Position numbers and translations under genes: made by a program. The notes below the pieces were generated by a model that did not search any database, was not told the DNA's origin, and saw only the letters and a list, made by a program, of their open reading frames with translations. A stretch of DNA of 64,000 bases. Source: Anthostomella pinea. Taxonomy: Eukaryota; Ascomycota; Sordariomycetes; Xylariales; Xylariaceae. Position 1 is the stretch's first letter, and every line of letters begins with the position of its first letter. The stretch is from contig CAUWAG010000020.1 in assembly GCA_963556695.1 (NCBI GenBank), forward strand, positions 4,464,001 to 4,528,000, given 5' to 3'. This document shows positions 1-11,237 of this stretch, piece after piece.

Positions 1-765
1 GAGAGTGAAGGCGGTCCTCTTGGCTCCAGTAATGGATGGCACCCTGTGGGGAGGTCGAACACACTATACCAGGTTTCATCATGAGTCTAGAGCTGTGCAA
101 ATAACCTTGGAAGGATGTAAAGGCCTAGAAGGGGGCTATGGGAAGTGAGTAGCGGTACATCATCTAGAAGGCAAGTAACGGCCGCCACCTCCTTGACTGA
201 GAACACGGCTATCTCTGTATGTCATGTCCGTCATGACAGTAGAGTCCAGATCACCTCTTACAGGATCTTCCTACACTCATAGCCCTAGTGGTAGGCTCTG
301 CGCTGACATCAGGACGCCTACCAAGCAAGCAACTCAATTGGGCGTCGGCGCTGAGGTCGCGTCAGCAAGTACCTGGGGCTCGTCACCTGCGTCCCAGCTC
401 GTCCTTCTGGGTCTTATTCGTCAATAATGGCTTGAGAATTTATCTAGCATTGGAAGCTCATCATGATAAGCCAAGAGCCGAGGGAAACCTAGCTGCCGAG
501 GGCTGTAACATAGTCGGCATCCTGGTCAGTTGACCAGTATTTCTCCTGAAAATCTGCCACTTACCCGTAGTCTAGGGTACTGCCGTCACGGACAGCTGTA
601 TCTTATCACCTGATTCTGGGGGAACTGGCTGGGTTTGGTGGTTTTGGGATCTTGATTGTCGATTTTCATCAGGTCGTCCATCAAGTGGTCCAAGAGGCAA
701 TGTTCATTCTTCAGATCTCTGACATTGGTATACATCTTATTGTCTACTGCTTCATCTCAGATAGG
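1..765. other. Left-edge intergenic sequence
   Basis: No coding pattern, RNA gene or repeat is recognisable. The part next to 766 is the probable 3' untranslated and terminator region of the minus-strand UTP12 gene. Confidence 0.5.
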
Positions 766-3724
766 TCATGACACATACACGAAAGCCCGTTTCTTGACGT
801 TCTGGCTGTCGTTGCCATCGTCCCAGTTCTCGTCCACATACTCCTTGACACTCTTCTCCTGGATCTGCATCCCGGCCACCTTCAGGGCTGCTATGTTGTA
901 GCCCATCTCATCCTTCTGCCGTTTGAGCACCTTCCGAAGATTTGTCTTGATACCATCCAGCATGGCCCTCATTGTCCTGCTAGCCACGATTTGCCGGTGA
1001 TGTGTCTTCAGCATGAAGAACAAGATCCGACATGTGAGGGGGATGTTCATGGACCTCATGGCGAAAATGTTGAGGAACGTAAAGAGCATCGGGACTGTCG
1101 CAAAGGGCAGGACAAGCAATGCATCGTTCAGGGCAGATGCTGCGGGCTTTTGGAGAACCTTCATAACGTACTCCTCAGCTGATATTCCGTTGTGAGCCAA
1201 GAACATCGGGTCGCGCTGAGGTGGGCCAGGATGGGGGTTGGCCGCTTTCACCTCTTCGTACTCTTTCATCAGGTGCAAGTCGGCCATGCCGAGTTCCAAA
1301 GCTTCGGCAATCCGCTCGCCGTGATTTAATGTTTCCGAGGTCTGCTTGGTAGCGGCTGCCACCTCTCCATTCTGCTCGTCGTCGGGGTCTTGATCCAAGG
1401 AGCTGGTCAATGTTGTCTCGTACAGTTCTTCGATTTCCTTTTCCCTTTCTTCCTCGAGGAAAATCTGTTCGTCTGTCTCGTGCCAGACTCGAATGCTCTT
1501 GTCGTGACTGGCACTGACAATAAATGCCGGCTCGCTGCTTTGGCTGATGGCCAACGCCCAAATTTCTCCGTGGTGGCCGTCCAATCGCTGAATTTGTTCA
1601 AACTTGTCGCCGTCCCAATACTTGACTGTTCGGTCCTTGCTGGCACTGAAAAAATGATGACCATTGCCTTCATGATTATTCGGCACGAACTTGACTTGCA
1701 GGATACTGTCCTGATGAGCGATGATTGCTTTGTGGCAATCACCAAAGTCCATACCCCATATCCTGACAGTCTTGTCTGCCGAACAAGTGACAATCAACTT
1801 GTTGTCGTACGATATGTCCATGTCCAAGACAGGAAGCTTATGACCGTAGAGATTCAGATATAACTTCAAGGAGTCTGTGAAAAACACCTTCACCGTGCTA
1901 TCTAACAGAGCAACGGCTAGATATTTGGCGTCGGGTGAGAACTTGAGGCTGAGAATATCATCCGTCACCTTCAATGTCCTCGAGTGTGTAAGTTTGAGGC
2001 GCGCTGTTGTTCGGGTTGTCCCAAGGACTGGCTCCTGGACAACGTGGACTTTCCAGAGTTTGACAGACTTGTCTGCGCTTCCCGAAACGATCGACCTGCC
2101 GTCCGGGTGAACTTGTAAAGACCATATTGCGCCCTCGTGAGCAACTTCGCTGTCGAGCCGATTCCCTGTCGACACCTCGAATAGTTCAATCTCGCCACTC
2201 TTCGTGCCAATAACAACAAGCTTGTCTCCGGGCAGGAATGAGCAGCACAGCGCATACCCGCACTCCAACGTCTTGGCACATTTCTGCGTCAAGATTGACC
2301 AAATCTTGAGGCTACCATTGGATGCTGAGGCGAGCAGCCTGTCGTCAGAGCTCAAGGCTAGCGATCGAATATCTGCTCGGTGGCCTGGCATCTCAACTGA
2401 CAACGCTCGCTCGTAGTCCGGAACCTCCTCTTCCTTCGACTTTGAGCTCTTCTGTTTCAGCGGTATGTTGTATAGCTCCAGTTGATTGTTCGTAGTGCTG
2501 ACCAGTAGCTGAAGCCTCTTCTTGCCGTGGGTGTCAGCCCAGTCGATTGACTTGGTCTTTCCACCTGTCCTGATGATGAGATGTTGCGCAAAAGCATCCG
2601 TCACATCGGCACTGGTAGCATCCTCCTCTTGCTCGTCCTCCCCATCCAACTCGGCTTCGCCATCCACCTGGCGCACCTTCTTCTGCGCGAGTTTCTCTCG
2701 TCTTCTCTTCTTTTTGCGGGCCATGCTCTTTTTGATTTCAGATTCGGACCGTATCCTCCAAATTTCCGCCGACTTCTCTGATCCGTGGACGACGAAGTAA
2801 TCTCGCTTGGGATGGAAGATAATCTCGGTTGCCTTGTCCTTACCCTGTCGAAACAGTGTCCCGCGGTCCTTCAGATACTGCCTGTTCGCTGCCATATCAA
2901 CTTGATGGCGCGATGCAGCTAGTGCTGTTGCATCGAGAGCCCAAACCTTGAGCTCGCCGGCGTTTCCGGCAGTAATACACCCGCTGTAGTCCGGAGAAAG
3001 TCCCAATGCCCAGCATTCGCCGTTCGTCTGGGCTATGTGGGTTTCGATGCAATGTCTCGAGCCCAGGTCCCACAGCTTTATCAGAGCGTCCTTCCCTGTG
3101 GTCAGGAGGAAGCCTTCAGACGGATCCTGTGCACCGTCGAGAACCATGGCCTGAGAGCCATCTTCCTCGGAAACCTCCTCTTGCGGCTCGACGAACTGCA
3201 GCCCCGTTATCTGGTCCTTGTGCCCTCTCAGCTTGTATTGTCCAACTTCGGCCACCAGATCCCAGATGATGACATCGGTGTCTCGGGAGCCACTCGCAAG
3301 GCGGACGCCGGAGCGATCGAAGGCAAGTGTCGTGATGGCTGAGCGATGTCCGTTGAAGCTCACAATGGTGGTCGCATACTTGTCCCATAGCCGAATACTA
3401 CCATCATCGTATCCGACGGCGAAAACGTCCTTGTCGACCTTGCTTTGCGCAATAGCGGTAACTTGCGCGGAACATTTCGAGTCTCTCCAACGATTGAGAA
3501 TGTCGCCGGTCTTGATATCCCAGCATATGACCTCTTCGTTGGCAGCAACGACTGCCTGGCCTGCACTGGTGCTGGATCCATCTTTCGAGGTCCAGAGGAT
3601 ATTGGAAGTACTGGAGGTTACGACACCGAAGGATTTCGCATGTTCATACTTCCTGGTATGGAGTACGTTAGCGCATGGCTTTGCGATTCGCATGCAGTAG
3701 CACTTACAGGTAGGACTTGACCAT
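766..3724 (-). CDS. UTP12: U3 snoRNP WD40 protein Utp12/Dip2
   Basis: Predicted 967-residue WD40 protein, a nucleolar component of the SSU processome (UtpB module) acting in 18S pre-rRNA processing. Exons are 3724-3708 and 3652-766. The first coding exon is only 17 nt and gives MVKSYL, which joins KYEHAKSFGVV across a 55-nt intron with a GTAAGT donor and GCTAAC branch point. A start on the long exon alone would replace this family-typical N-terminus. Many WD repeats are visible (for example IRLWDKY, IIWDLVA, VRIWGMDF, IRVWHETD). The C-terminal Dip2/Utp12 domain follows, ending in SVKEYVDENW and KKRAFVYVS. Length fits yeast Dip2 (about 940). The gene is divergent from ARPC2, with 314 bp between the starts. 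Family assignment is firm. Confidence 0.95.
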
Positions 3725-4038
3725 GTTTGCGACCGACCAGTGTGTTCCGTACAAGAAGGCCTCGATGTTTTGCTTCAGTCTAGAAAGCCCACCACAACTT
3801 TTTCCCAGAGAGGGACGCGATAAGAATCGAGAAATCCTTATCGCGGAGTGTTGCCAGGACGTACCCACTCAAGCGGGCTGCAGGGGCCATAGCTCACAGC
3901 CCCACCAAAGGCAGCCTCCCTCCAACTCCCTCCCAATTGAACTGCTTCGACGTCGCATCCAGCCCACCAGTACCACCACCAGCACGACCCCCCACAGCGC
4001 TGTCTTTGTGTCGAGGAAGGGAGTCAACCGCCGCCAAC
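3725..4038. promoter_or_regulatory. Shared divergent promoter UTP12/ARPC2
   Basis: This 314-bp interval separates two divergently transcribed core genes, so both promoters must lie here. It contains C/T-rich stretches and ACCACC tracts but no clear TATA box. The role is inferred from position. Confidence 0.6.
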
Positions 4039-5269
4039 ATGCTGCTCCTAGACTATCAGAACGTCTTGCTGCAGTCGGTGCTGACTGAGAGATTCTCTGG
4101 GTAGGCTGACACACGCCCCCAACTTCCACGCCCAACCGTCTAACATGGCGTCCGTCTAGAGCACCGCCGGCCTCCATTGACCAGACTGTCTCCGACTTTG
4201 ACGGCGTTACCTTTCACATATCGACTCCCGAAACGAAGTCCAAGATCCTTGTGTCTATTCAGATCCGCTGCTACAAGGAGCTTGTTCAATACGGCGCCGA
4301 GCAGGTCCTCCAGCGCGAGTATGGCCAGTATGTCGTGCCACCGGAAAGCGGCTACGACTTCTCCATCCTGGTTGACTTGGAGGATTTGCCCGCCGAGAAA
4401 GGTAAGCAAGAGACATCATGTCCAGACGGCAGCATAGTTGCTGATCATCAACTCAGAGGAGCGGGATGAGCTCGTCCAGAAGATCTCCTTGATGAAGCGC
4501 AATGCCATGGCTGCCCCGTTCGAACATGCCTACACGAAACACTACAAACTGAGGGAAGAGGCGTCCAAATACACGAGTGAAGAAGCACCGCAAGGCGTTC
4601 GAGAGGGAGGGGACGTTATGGCCATTCACTACCGTGATGAGGAGGCTATATACGTCAAGGCGAGCCACGATCGAGTGACTGTCATCTTCAGCACTGTCTT
4701 TCGGGAAGAAACAGACCGGGTCTTTGGCAAAGTCTTCATTCAAGAATTCGTCGATGCCCGAAGACGAGCTATTCAGAATGCCCCACAGGTGCTGTTCCGG
4801 AACGAGCCACCTCTCGAGCTCCAAGGGGTTCCTGGAGTCAAGACCGATGCAGGAGGAGAGATCGGTTATGTCACGTTTGGTTTGCCTCTCCATGAAGAGC
4901 TGTGTGAGATTGGGTGCCCTTTGCTGACTGAGATAGTCCTATTTCCACGACACTTGACGCCTCAGCGTATGCTGGATGTCATCTCCCACATCCAAACTTT
5001 TCGAGACTACTTCCACTACCACATCAAGGCATCCAAGGTCAGCCACGATCATTTTCCTCGCCATTACCCTGACTGACAAATGCCTAGGCATACATCCATT
5101 CCCGTATGCGAAGAAGAACAGCGGACTTCCTCCAAGGTAAGGCTCCCTCGGTGGACATGATAGCCACCCATACTGATTTAATGCAGTTCTTCGACGTGCT
5201 AGACCAGAGAATGAAGAGAAGGAGAGGAAGACCGCAAGTGGAAGAACCTTCAAGGTCCAGGGGGCTTGA
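4039..5269 (+). CDS. ARPC2: Arp2/3 complex subunit 2 (p34)
   Basis: Predicted 338-residue ARPC2/Arc35, the p34 scaffold of the Arp2/3 actin-nucleating complex at endocytic patches. Five exons: 4039-4100, 4160-4401, 4457-5037, 5088-5136 and 5187-5269. All introns are 50-59 nt, GT-AG, with CTAAC or CTGAC branch points. Exon 1 encodes MLLLDYQNVLLQSVLTERFS, the family's N-terminus. Later landmarks are ISTPETKSKILVSIQIRCYK, LMKRNAMAAPFEHAY and DYFHYHIKASK. The last two small exons give the helical C-terminus with YIHSRMRRRT and RARPENEEKERKTASGRTF. Phases agree across all junctions and the length is normal. No damage is seen. Confidence 0.96.
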
Positions 5270-5671
5270 ATGGCCCTGCAGAATGGATTTAAGAGCAGCA
5301 ATGCATGAGCGTGTGAGTCTGTACGCTGTATGCGCAGTACTTACCAATGAATACAATGACGAAACAAAATCTGTCACACCTCAAACCTCCTGTCTTGTCG
5401 TGCTCGAGTCTCGCTTTGTTTCAACATTTCACAGATCTTACATGTCAACCTAGATCATCTGCAAGCCCTAGGTGAGGTCTCATTCCAAGTCTTGAATGGA
5501 AACCCATTGACGAGAAGGGTTCATAGATGTCAACGGTGTTATTGTCTTTGCACGTGCACCGCACTGCGGCTAATCATTCTACCACAGTGCCTGTTCTGCA
5601 ACCAACATCCGGGACAAAGCCCCTATAGCAACGGATAAGAGCGAAAATCCACAACAGCACTCAATCGGCGA
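5270..5671. other. Intergenic, ARPC2 3' region
   Basis: No further coding sequence is seen. It should contain the ARPC2 3' untranslated region and the upstream flank of the tRNA-like gene. Confidence 0.4.
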
Positions 5672-5770
5672 GGGCCTGTGGTGTAGATGGTTTGCATTCC
5701 CGATTTTGGATAACCGAACTTGGATAAACGCTTTCGGAGGGAGGATCGGGTTTGATTCCCGGCTGGTTCA
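5672..5770 (+). tRNA. tRNA-Gln(TTG)-like gene with intron, possibly decayed
   Basis: A Pol III-type sequence with a D-arm resembling fungal tRNA-Gln (GTGTAGATGGTTTGCAT), a CCCGA anticodon 5' stem and a loop reading TTTTGG, so the anticodon is TTG. A putative intron of about 24 nt follows position 37 and contains CCGAA, which can pair with the anticodon loop as in authentic tRNA introns. The T-arm is TCGGG-TTTGATT-CCCGG. The acceptor GGGCCTG pairs with CTGGTTC except for one T-T mismatch. A T-run follows at about 5772. The extra mismatch in the anticodon stem and a 7-nt variable loop suggest either a poor gene or a tRNA pseudogene. Confidence 0.5.
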
Positions 5771-6138
5771 ATTCTTTTTTTCTTCTACTTTTTTCTTTCT
5801 TGGTGTGACACCCCTATTTCGCCTCAGCGCCTCTGTGGACTTTACCTGCTACTGTAAGATATATTGTGGCAGGGTGTTTTCGACAGCGTCGATGTCTGTC
5901 TTTATTCAAGTCATTGATTGAAGCTATTTAGAGTTGAGTTAGTGTGAATGTGATTGTGCACCTGCAGTCCACCAGCACAGCGACTGTCAACAAACCGCCA
6001 CACGCAATCAAAGCAACACTTCTCAATACGCAACTAACTTGCCATCAAGACTTGCACAGCGCAACACTATCATTAACTCCCTCAGCTATAAGTCCACCAG
6101 CAGTAACTCATTCTCACCTTTTTCAGCCCTCTTTCTAC
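5771..6138. other. Intergenic with T-rich tRNA terminator
   Basis: It begins with a T/C-rich run that could terminate Pol III transcription of the tRNA-like gene. No coding pattern was recognised in the rest. Confidence 0.4.
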
Positions 6139-6399
6139 TTACGAACCAGACCTAGCATTCTGAGACCTAGGGTACACACGGGGACATAACGGCTGCCCCC
6201 AAACCGTCCAGGCAAAGAAGCGCGCGCCTAGGAAGCCCATGATCAGGACGGCTATGATGATGCCGATGATGCCGACGGCGTCGGGCTCGCTGCGTTTGGA
6301 GAGGTTGTTGAGGGTTGCGTTACGGGGGAGGGCTTGCCTGGTATTGCTGAATGCTTGTGTGTACGGGCTGCGTATGATTTCTGGTATTATGGGGTCCAT
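6139..6399 (-). CDS. Hypothetical small membrane protein
   Basis: An 86-residue reading frame starting MDPIIPEIIRS with one clear hydrophobic segment (VGIIGIIIAVLIMGFLGARFF, about residues 42-62). This suggests a single-pass membrane protein. No family is recognised. A (GGTT)n microsatellite at 6421-6443 lies just upstream in the leader region. It could be a spurious frame. The TM segment and its position in non-repetitive DNA are the only support. Confidence 0.35.
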   Translation of the reverse strand: MDPIIPEIIRSPYTQAFSNTRQALPRNATLNNLSKRSEPDAVGIIGIIIAVLIMGFLGARFFAWTVWGQPLCPRVYPRSQNARSGS

Positions 6400-6420
6400 G
6401 GTGTGGTTTGTGGTGTTTTG

Positions 6421-6443
6421 GGTTGGTTGGTTGGTTGGTTGGT
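6421..6443. repeat. (GGTT)n microsatellite
   Basis: GGTT is tandemly repeated five to six times, upstream of the small membrane-protein frame. Confidence 0.8.
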
Positions 6444-6783
6444 TTGGAAGATGAAGAAGAACGGAGGAGCTGAGCGAGGGCTTCGTGGTTTTGGGCTTTG
6501 TAGGTGCTCATGAGGGAAATCATATCACGGGAAGAGGAGGTCAGGCAGGTCAAGTGTGGAGGCGGCTTGGAGCACAGGGAGTTGAATTTCGACGAGGACT
6601 GCGAGTCACTGTGTGTTGCTGAATGGAGTCTAGAGATCTAGCTCATTCACTCGTCTGAAATGAGGGATGGATGGCTTGATCACGGGGTGCTGATTTTCTC
6701 CCCATCCAAGTTGCAACAACGATTTATTAGGGATGGGAGTGCTCCTTTCTAGTGATTGAGCCGCCGGGGAGAGTCAAAACAAT

Positions 6784-7115
6784 GGACGTGATGTAAAAGC
6801 ACAGACAGTCCATGCTTTCAGAACGACTTGCCTGGTACACTGTGCAAACACTTGTCGCATGGGCTCAGGCAGCAGGATAGGGGTGGAAAAGGGGGGGGGG
6901 GGGGGGGTTCAGAAGCTACACTGTGCCATTACATTGGACGTGATGTGAAGGCACAGACAGTTCACGCTCTCAGAGCAACTCGCAGATACACTGTGGATTT
7001 TTTTGCTACATGGGCTCAAGTAGCCGAACATGGGATGAAGAAGGTACACTGTGCAAAGATTTTCCACATGGTCTCAAGTAGCATGACAGGGGGTGGAAAA
7101 GGTACACTGTGCCTG
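6784..7115 (+). repeat. Two-copy tandem repeat with poly-G tract
   Basis: A unit of about 150 bp beginning GGACGTGATGT occurs at 6784 and again at 6936. Each copy contains GCACAGACAGT and TACACTGTG motifs, and the TACACTGTGC block recurs further inside. A run of 17 G residues (6891-6907) lies at the end of the first unit. No coding function is seen. It could be a decayed transposon terminus. Confidence 0.6.
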
Positions 7116-8014
7116 ACCACTCGGTCATACCGTCAATACCTTTCTACCAGAAAGGATGGGTAGAGTTTCCTGTGAGGACATCTTCATCCTATCTCTTAGC
7201 AAATGACAAACATACGCTTATGAATGGTTGGACCAGGGCAGGGACGAAACTTCGCACTCCATGCACAGTGTTTCCTGATTTCCCATCTTGCAATTGGCTT
7301 CTTTGGCTTGATGCTCCTGCTGGTACAGCTTTCAACAGGACGTTTGGAAGTTTGTGTGGCAAACGTGCCATTATGTGGTCATTCAGTGGTGATAGGGTGA
7401 CGACAAAGTCGAGAGGGAGTCCCACTTCCACCCATAGCCGCAGTGCAGTTGGGCAATCAGTGGTATTTCTTTAGCAATTCCTTGGAAAGGTGTCCAAGAG
7501 AGCCAATATAAGTACCTAGGCAGGGAAGCCGGTCAGTTTCGATCAGCTCCATATTCGGGCCATGGTCTGACAGGAGGTTGCCTCTCCCCAGAATGGCCAT
7601 GCTTTGTCGTGCTCCGTCCGGTAATCAAGCTCAACAAGACCCCTCGTGTAGAAACACTTTTTCATTGTCCCCAAGCTCACCCCACTAGCCTCTGGGGCAT
7701 GTTGCGGATCACGGAGGGGTGAATGGCTTCACCCTCGTCTTGTTTGCTCTGAGGGTTCCCCTGGTTCTACCAATAAAAGCCTGGTGCCCGCTCTCGTCCA
7801 CTGGGCCTCAAAGCATGGGGTATCGTGAGGTCGGAGAGAAGCAATATATATCAGATGAATTAGTCAAGAGGGTGGAGCCGACTGGTAGCACTCAATCGTC
7901 GACTGGATTGATCTAAACCATCTGATATAGTACTTGCTGGGATATCGACGACCCTTGAGCGAATGGGATGGATTTGCTCATGGTCGTCGACGAACTGTGG
8001 AGCCCTCAGGCTCT
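7116..8014. other. Intergenic, no recognisable gene
   Basis: Several short open frames occur but none resembles a known family or has start and splice context. The right end is promoter sequence of the ankyrin gene. Confidence 0.4.
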
Positions 8015-8022
8015 TATAAATA
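8015..8022 (+). promoter_or_regulatory. TATA box of ankyrin gene
   Basis: TATAAATA lies about 190 bp upstream of the ATG at 8212, followed by a C/T-rich leader typical of fungal promoters. Confidence 0.5.
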
Positions 8023-8211
8023 TCTTGCCCTTGACTGAGTTTTCTGCATTTCCTTTCTTCCACGGATCACAATCTTGCACTTCCCAGCAACCATCCATTC
8101 TATCCATCCTCCCCCATTCAACCTTTTCCAACCTTCCCCTTGCCAACCCCCCGGGACTCTTCACCTTGCTGTTTGCTCGATATTCTTCACCTTGCTTTCT
8201 CAGCCGTAGCC

Positions 8212-9102
8212 ATGTCTACGCAATCTGGTATGCCAAAATTGCCCGCCACTGGAATCAATGAGACTAACTCAATCATAGCTCCTACCCGTGTTACCACCTC
8301 GGACATTGACACGGTCATGGACTACGCTAAGACCGGAAATGTCACCGCTTTGGAGAGAAAGGTCGCAGAGTTGGCTACGAAGCATGAAACCACCGCAGCT
8401 ATCTTGCTTACCAGCCGGTTGCTCAACAACAAGGGACAGACGGTCCTCCATCTTGCCTCAGCCTAGGGCCACACCAGTGAGTGTCGAATTCTTCGGCTCG
8501 CGTAGACATATGCTGATGTACTATTCCATGTAGATATACTGCGCTACCTCTACTCGACCGATGTATTTCCCCGCGGTACCAACCAAGCGACCAGCCTGAG
8601 CAGCTTTATCGACCAAAGAGACAGCGTCGGTGAAACCGCTCTCCATGCCGCAGTATGAAAGGGCCAGACCACATCTTACGACAGTCTAACGGGCAAGGGA
8701 GCGGCGATCAATGTCATCAACAATGAGGGCTGGAATGCGCTGCACATGGCGGCTGCCGAAGAACAAATGATCATGGTAGTCCGGTTGATCCAGCAGCATG
8801 TTCCGGTGGACGCTACTACGAACCTAGGCAACACCGCATTACACTTAGTTACAAAGAGGGACTAGTACCAAGGGGCCGACTAGTTATTGAAACAGAATGC
8901 TAGCCCTAACATTCGAAACAACCATGGGCTGCAGGCCTGGCACGTAGCCGACAGGCTGAGGAACGATGCAGTATCAGCGGCGTTGATGGCCAAAGAGGCG
9001 GGCTTCAAGGCCCCGTATCCTGACTACGACTGGGAACCTGGACCAGTACTTCGAGTAGGACGGCAGGCAGGCCGGGGAAATAACATTCCATACCTTAGGT
9101 AG
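8212..9102 (+). pseudogene. Ankyrin-repeat protein, four in-frame stops
   Basis: The frame starts MSTQSGMPKLPATG. Ankyrin consensus pieces follow: GQTVLHLASA-GHT, GETALHAAV, GWNALHMAAAEEQ, GNTALHLVT and LLKQNASPNIRNNHG. A GT-AG intron is inferred at 8477-8533 (GTGAGT donor, GCTGAT branch), joining GHT to NILRYLYSTD. Reading then stays in one frame to 9102, about 276 residues including the stops. It is interrupted by TAG (8464), TGA (8656), TAG (8863) and TAG (8881). Each can be one C-to-T change from CAG or CGA, and there is no frameshift. Fungal ankyrin proteins often belong to large families, which would make this a RIP target. The original function is unknown. Confidence 0.7.
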
Positions 9103-9297
9103 CCCAAGTAACACTCTACCACCATCTTCACTCGTCCATGATCGCTTGATACAATAGGTATAATTAACGCATGTGTTTTGGGTATCATTGGGCAACAGAC
9201 GTCGACATAGTTAAAGCAAGATGACATGTACATGCTACTGGACAAGTCGAAGGAAACTTCACGTAGGCTGGTAGCTTGGCTCTCCGAGGAAGTCCTG
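9103..9297. other. Spacer between ankyrin pseudogene and pogo element
   Basis: No feature is recognised. Its last bases are the left TA target duplication at 9298-9299. Confidence 0.5.
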
Positions 9298-9299
9298 TA

Positions 9300-9340
9300 A
9301 CATCTCCCACCCCCCTGCGGACCACCCCCCCGCGGACCAG
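9300..9340 (+). repeat. Left terminal inverted repeat, pogo element 1
   Basis: About 41 bp starting ACATCTCCC, with the octamer GCGGACCA present twice, separated by a C-run. It pairs with 11195-11235. Confidence 0.85.
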
Positions 9341-9413
9341 CGCGTTCTGACCCACAAACGCGTAATTCACCAACCACCAGGATTATGGTGATCCACCATC
9401 TACACCATCACTT

Positions 9414-11132
9414 TTGCATCTTTTTTTTCACAAAGCACACTATTTGAATCCTTATCCACTGCTGAATCTCATGATGTCATTTTACGACTGTCAAATAAAA
9501 GCTGAAGCTGCCATTTTGGCCATCCAACGCGGAGCTCCAGTCTGCTCGTCAGCCCTCGAATGGCAAATCAGTCGCTCGTACGTCAACCGACGAATCTCTG
9601 GCACCCCAACGCGGAATGAGACCAGCGCTCTCCAACAGGCTCTCTCACTGTATCTCGAACATAAGCTGGCAAGCTGGGCCCTGGGGCAAGCAAGGCTAGG
9701 GTATTCTCCGGCGGTCTCTAAGTTCCGTCTCATGGCCCAGCGGATGCTCTATGCCACCGGGGATGCTCGAGAATTAGGAAAAAATTGGGCATCCAAGTTC
9801 CTGTCTCAAAACCCGGAAGTCAAGATAATGAAGTCTCGTATTATCGATTACAACTGAGTGAATGGTGCTACAGCGGCAAATATCAACATTTTTTTTGATC
9901 GGTGTGACGCCCCTGACGTGGTTAACCTCATGCCAGCACGCTGGTACAACGTCGACGAAATGGGAATCGCCCAGGGGGTTGGGGACTCCCATTGGGTGGT
10001 CTCCGAGGCCTCCGGCAACATGGCTATGAAGAAAGGGGTCGAGAAGGGTGAATGGATAACTGCCCTAGAGTGTGTGAGCGGATCTGGTGAGACCTTACCG
10101 CCGCTGGTAATTCTTAAGGGGATTAACGTACAAGCCCAGTGGTTTAACAACCAAAATAAGGGCAAATTCACCGACTGGAGGTTTATTACGTCGTCCAATG
10201 GATGGACCTCGAATCCCATTGCGTTAGAATGGCTTCAACGTATCTTTATTCCTCACATTCGGGAGGTCCACGGCAACACATGGGTGGTTTTGGTGTGTGA
10301 TGGCCACGACTCCCACACGAATAACGAGTTCCTAGCCACCTGCTTGAGAAACAAAGTATGGTTGATCTTTTATGAACCTCATTGCTCCCATGTAGTCCAG
10401 GTGTTAGATATGGGAGTCTTCAATTTGGTAAAAAAAAGGTTAAAGACCTTACTCCAGGAGACGCCCAGCGGCCGTCTGGGACTCAGGCCATCTAAGGAGG
10501 AGGTTTTGGAGTGCTATGAGCAGGCCCGGAAGGACACAATGACGCTCCTCAACATCAGAATTGCCTGGAAAAAGACTGGGATTGTTCCTCGCAACAGAGC
10601 AGAGGCGTTGAAGTCGAAATATGTGATTCTGGAGGACAAGGGGGTGGCCAGGGCCCGCCAGAGGGACCCTAAGGCTTCCGAGCGAGTCACAATACCAGAT
10701 TTTCTCGAGATGGTAGCTAAAACCATTGTCACAACACCCTCTGGAAGCCGGGCTTTGCGGGAGAATGCTTGAAAGCTCGAAAGAAAGGACCCTTCCTTTC
10801 GGGGGCCCTCTGAGCGCTTGTTGGTGCAGAAGGCTGGCAAGGCCATGGATATTCAGGCTGCTACCATTACAAATCTACGGGCCAAATGTGAGCTACTTGA
10901 GGCTCAAGTGACTAAAAAGGCTAATACCACTCGAAAAGCAGTCAAACCAACACCAGGGGAACGATTCGTCACAATGGCTAACATAAGGGAGGCCAAAATG
11001 GAGCTGAGGAACAGGAGGGTCTATAGGGACTCTGCTGCAGGCGAAGAGGTCCCACAAGAGGTCCCTGGTGAAGATTTAGGGTCGGAATCGGATTCTGGGA
11101 GCTGTATTATGGTTAAAACACCACGACCTTAG
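9414..11132 (+). pseudogene. Pogo-family DDE transposase, two in-frame TGA stops
   Basis: One continuous frame of about 572 codons. The N-terminal part (QIKAEAAILAIQRGAPV, LGKNWASKFLSQNPEV) is the psq/CENP-B type DNA-binding region. The catalytic core keeps all three acidic positions: YNVDEMGI, VLVCDGHDSH and LDMGVFNLVKKR. The C-terminus has a basic, coiled-coil-like stretch (LRAKCELLEAQVTKK) and an acidic tail. TGA codons interrupt at 9855 and 10770. Both fit CGA-to-TGA changes and there is no frameshift, so the copy is only lightly damaged. It is probably non-autonomous unless the stops are read through. Confidence 0.85.
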
Positions 11133-11194
11133 TGTATTTAGCAACTGTGGTGGTTGTAGATGGCTTCATCTGAATGAGAGCGGTGTGGTGTGGA

Positions 11195-11235
11195 GTGGTC
11201 CGTGGGGGGGTGGTCCGCAGGGGGGGGTGAGATGT
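11195..11235 (-). repeat. Right terminal inverted repeat, pogo element 1
   Basis: Reverse complement of the left terminus with three to four differences. It ends GAGATGT, followed directly by the TA duplication. Confidence 0.85.
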
Positions 11236-11237
11236 TA

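Larger units (their letters stand above)
9300..11235 (+). mobile_element. Pogo/Fot1-type DNA transposon, complete
   Basis: A 1936-bp element flanked by TA on both sides (9298-9299 and 11236-11237), the Tc1/mariner-pogo target duplication. Inverted termini of about 41 bp begin ACATCTC, are very C-rich and contain the motif GCGGACCA twice. They match with only a few differences. A single transposase frame fills the element. The size is typical of fungal Fot1 elements. Termini and target site are intact, but the transposase has two in-frame TGA codons. Confidence 0.9.

Noticed and set aside
4453..4893. Minus-strand frame of 146 codons
   Set aside because: Lies entirely antisense to ARPC2 exon 3, with no family resemblance.
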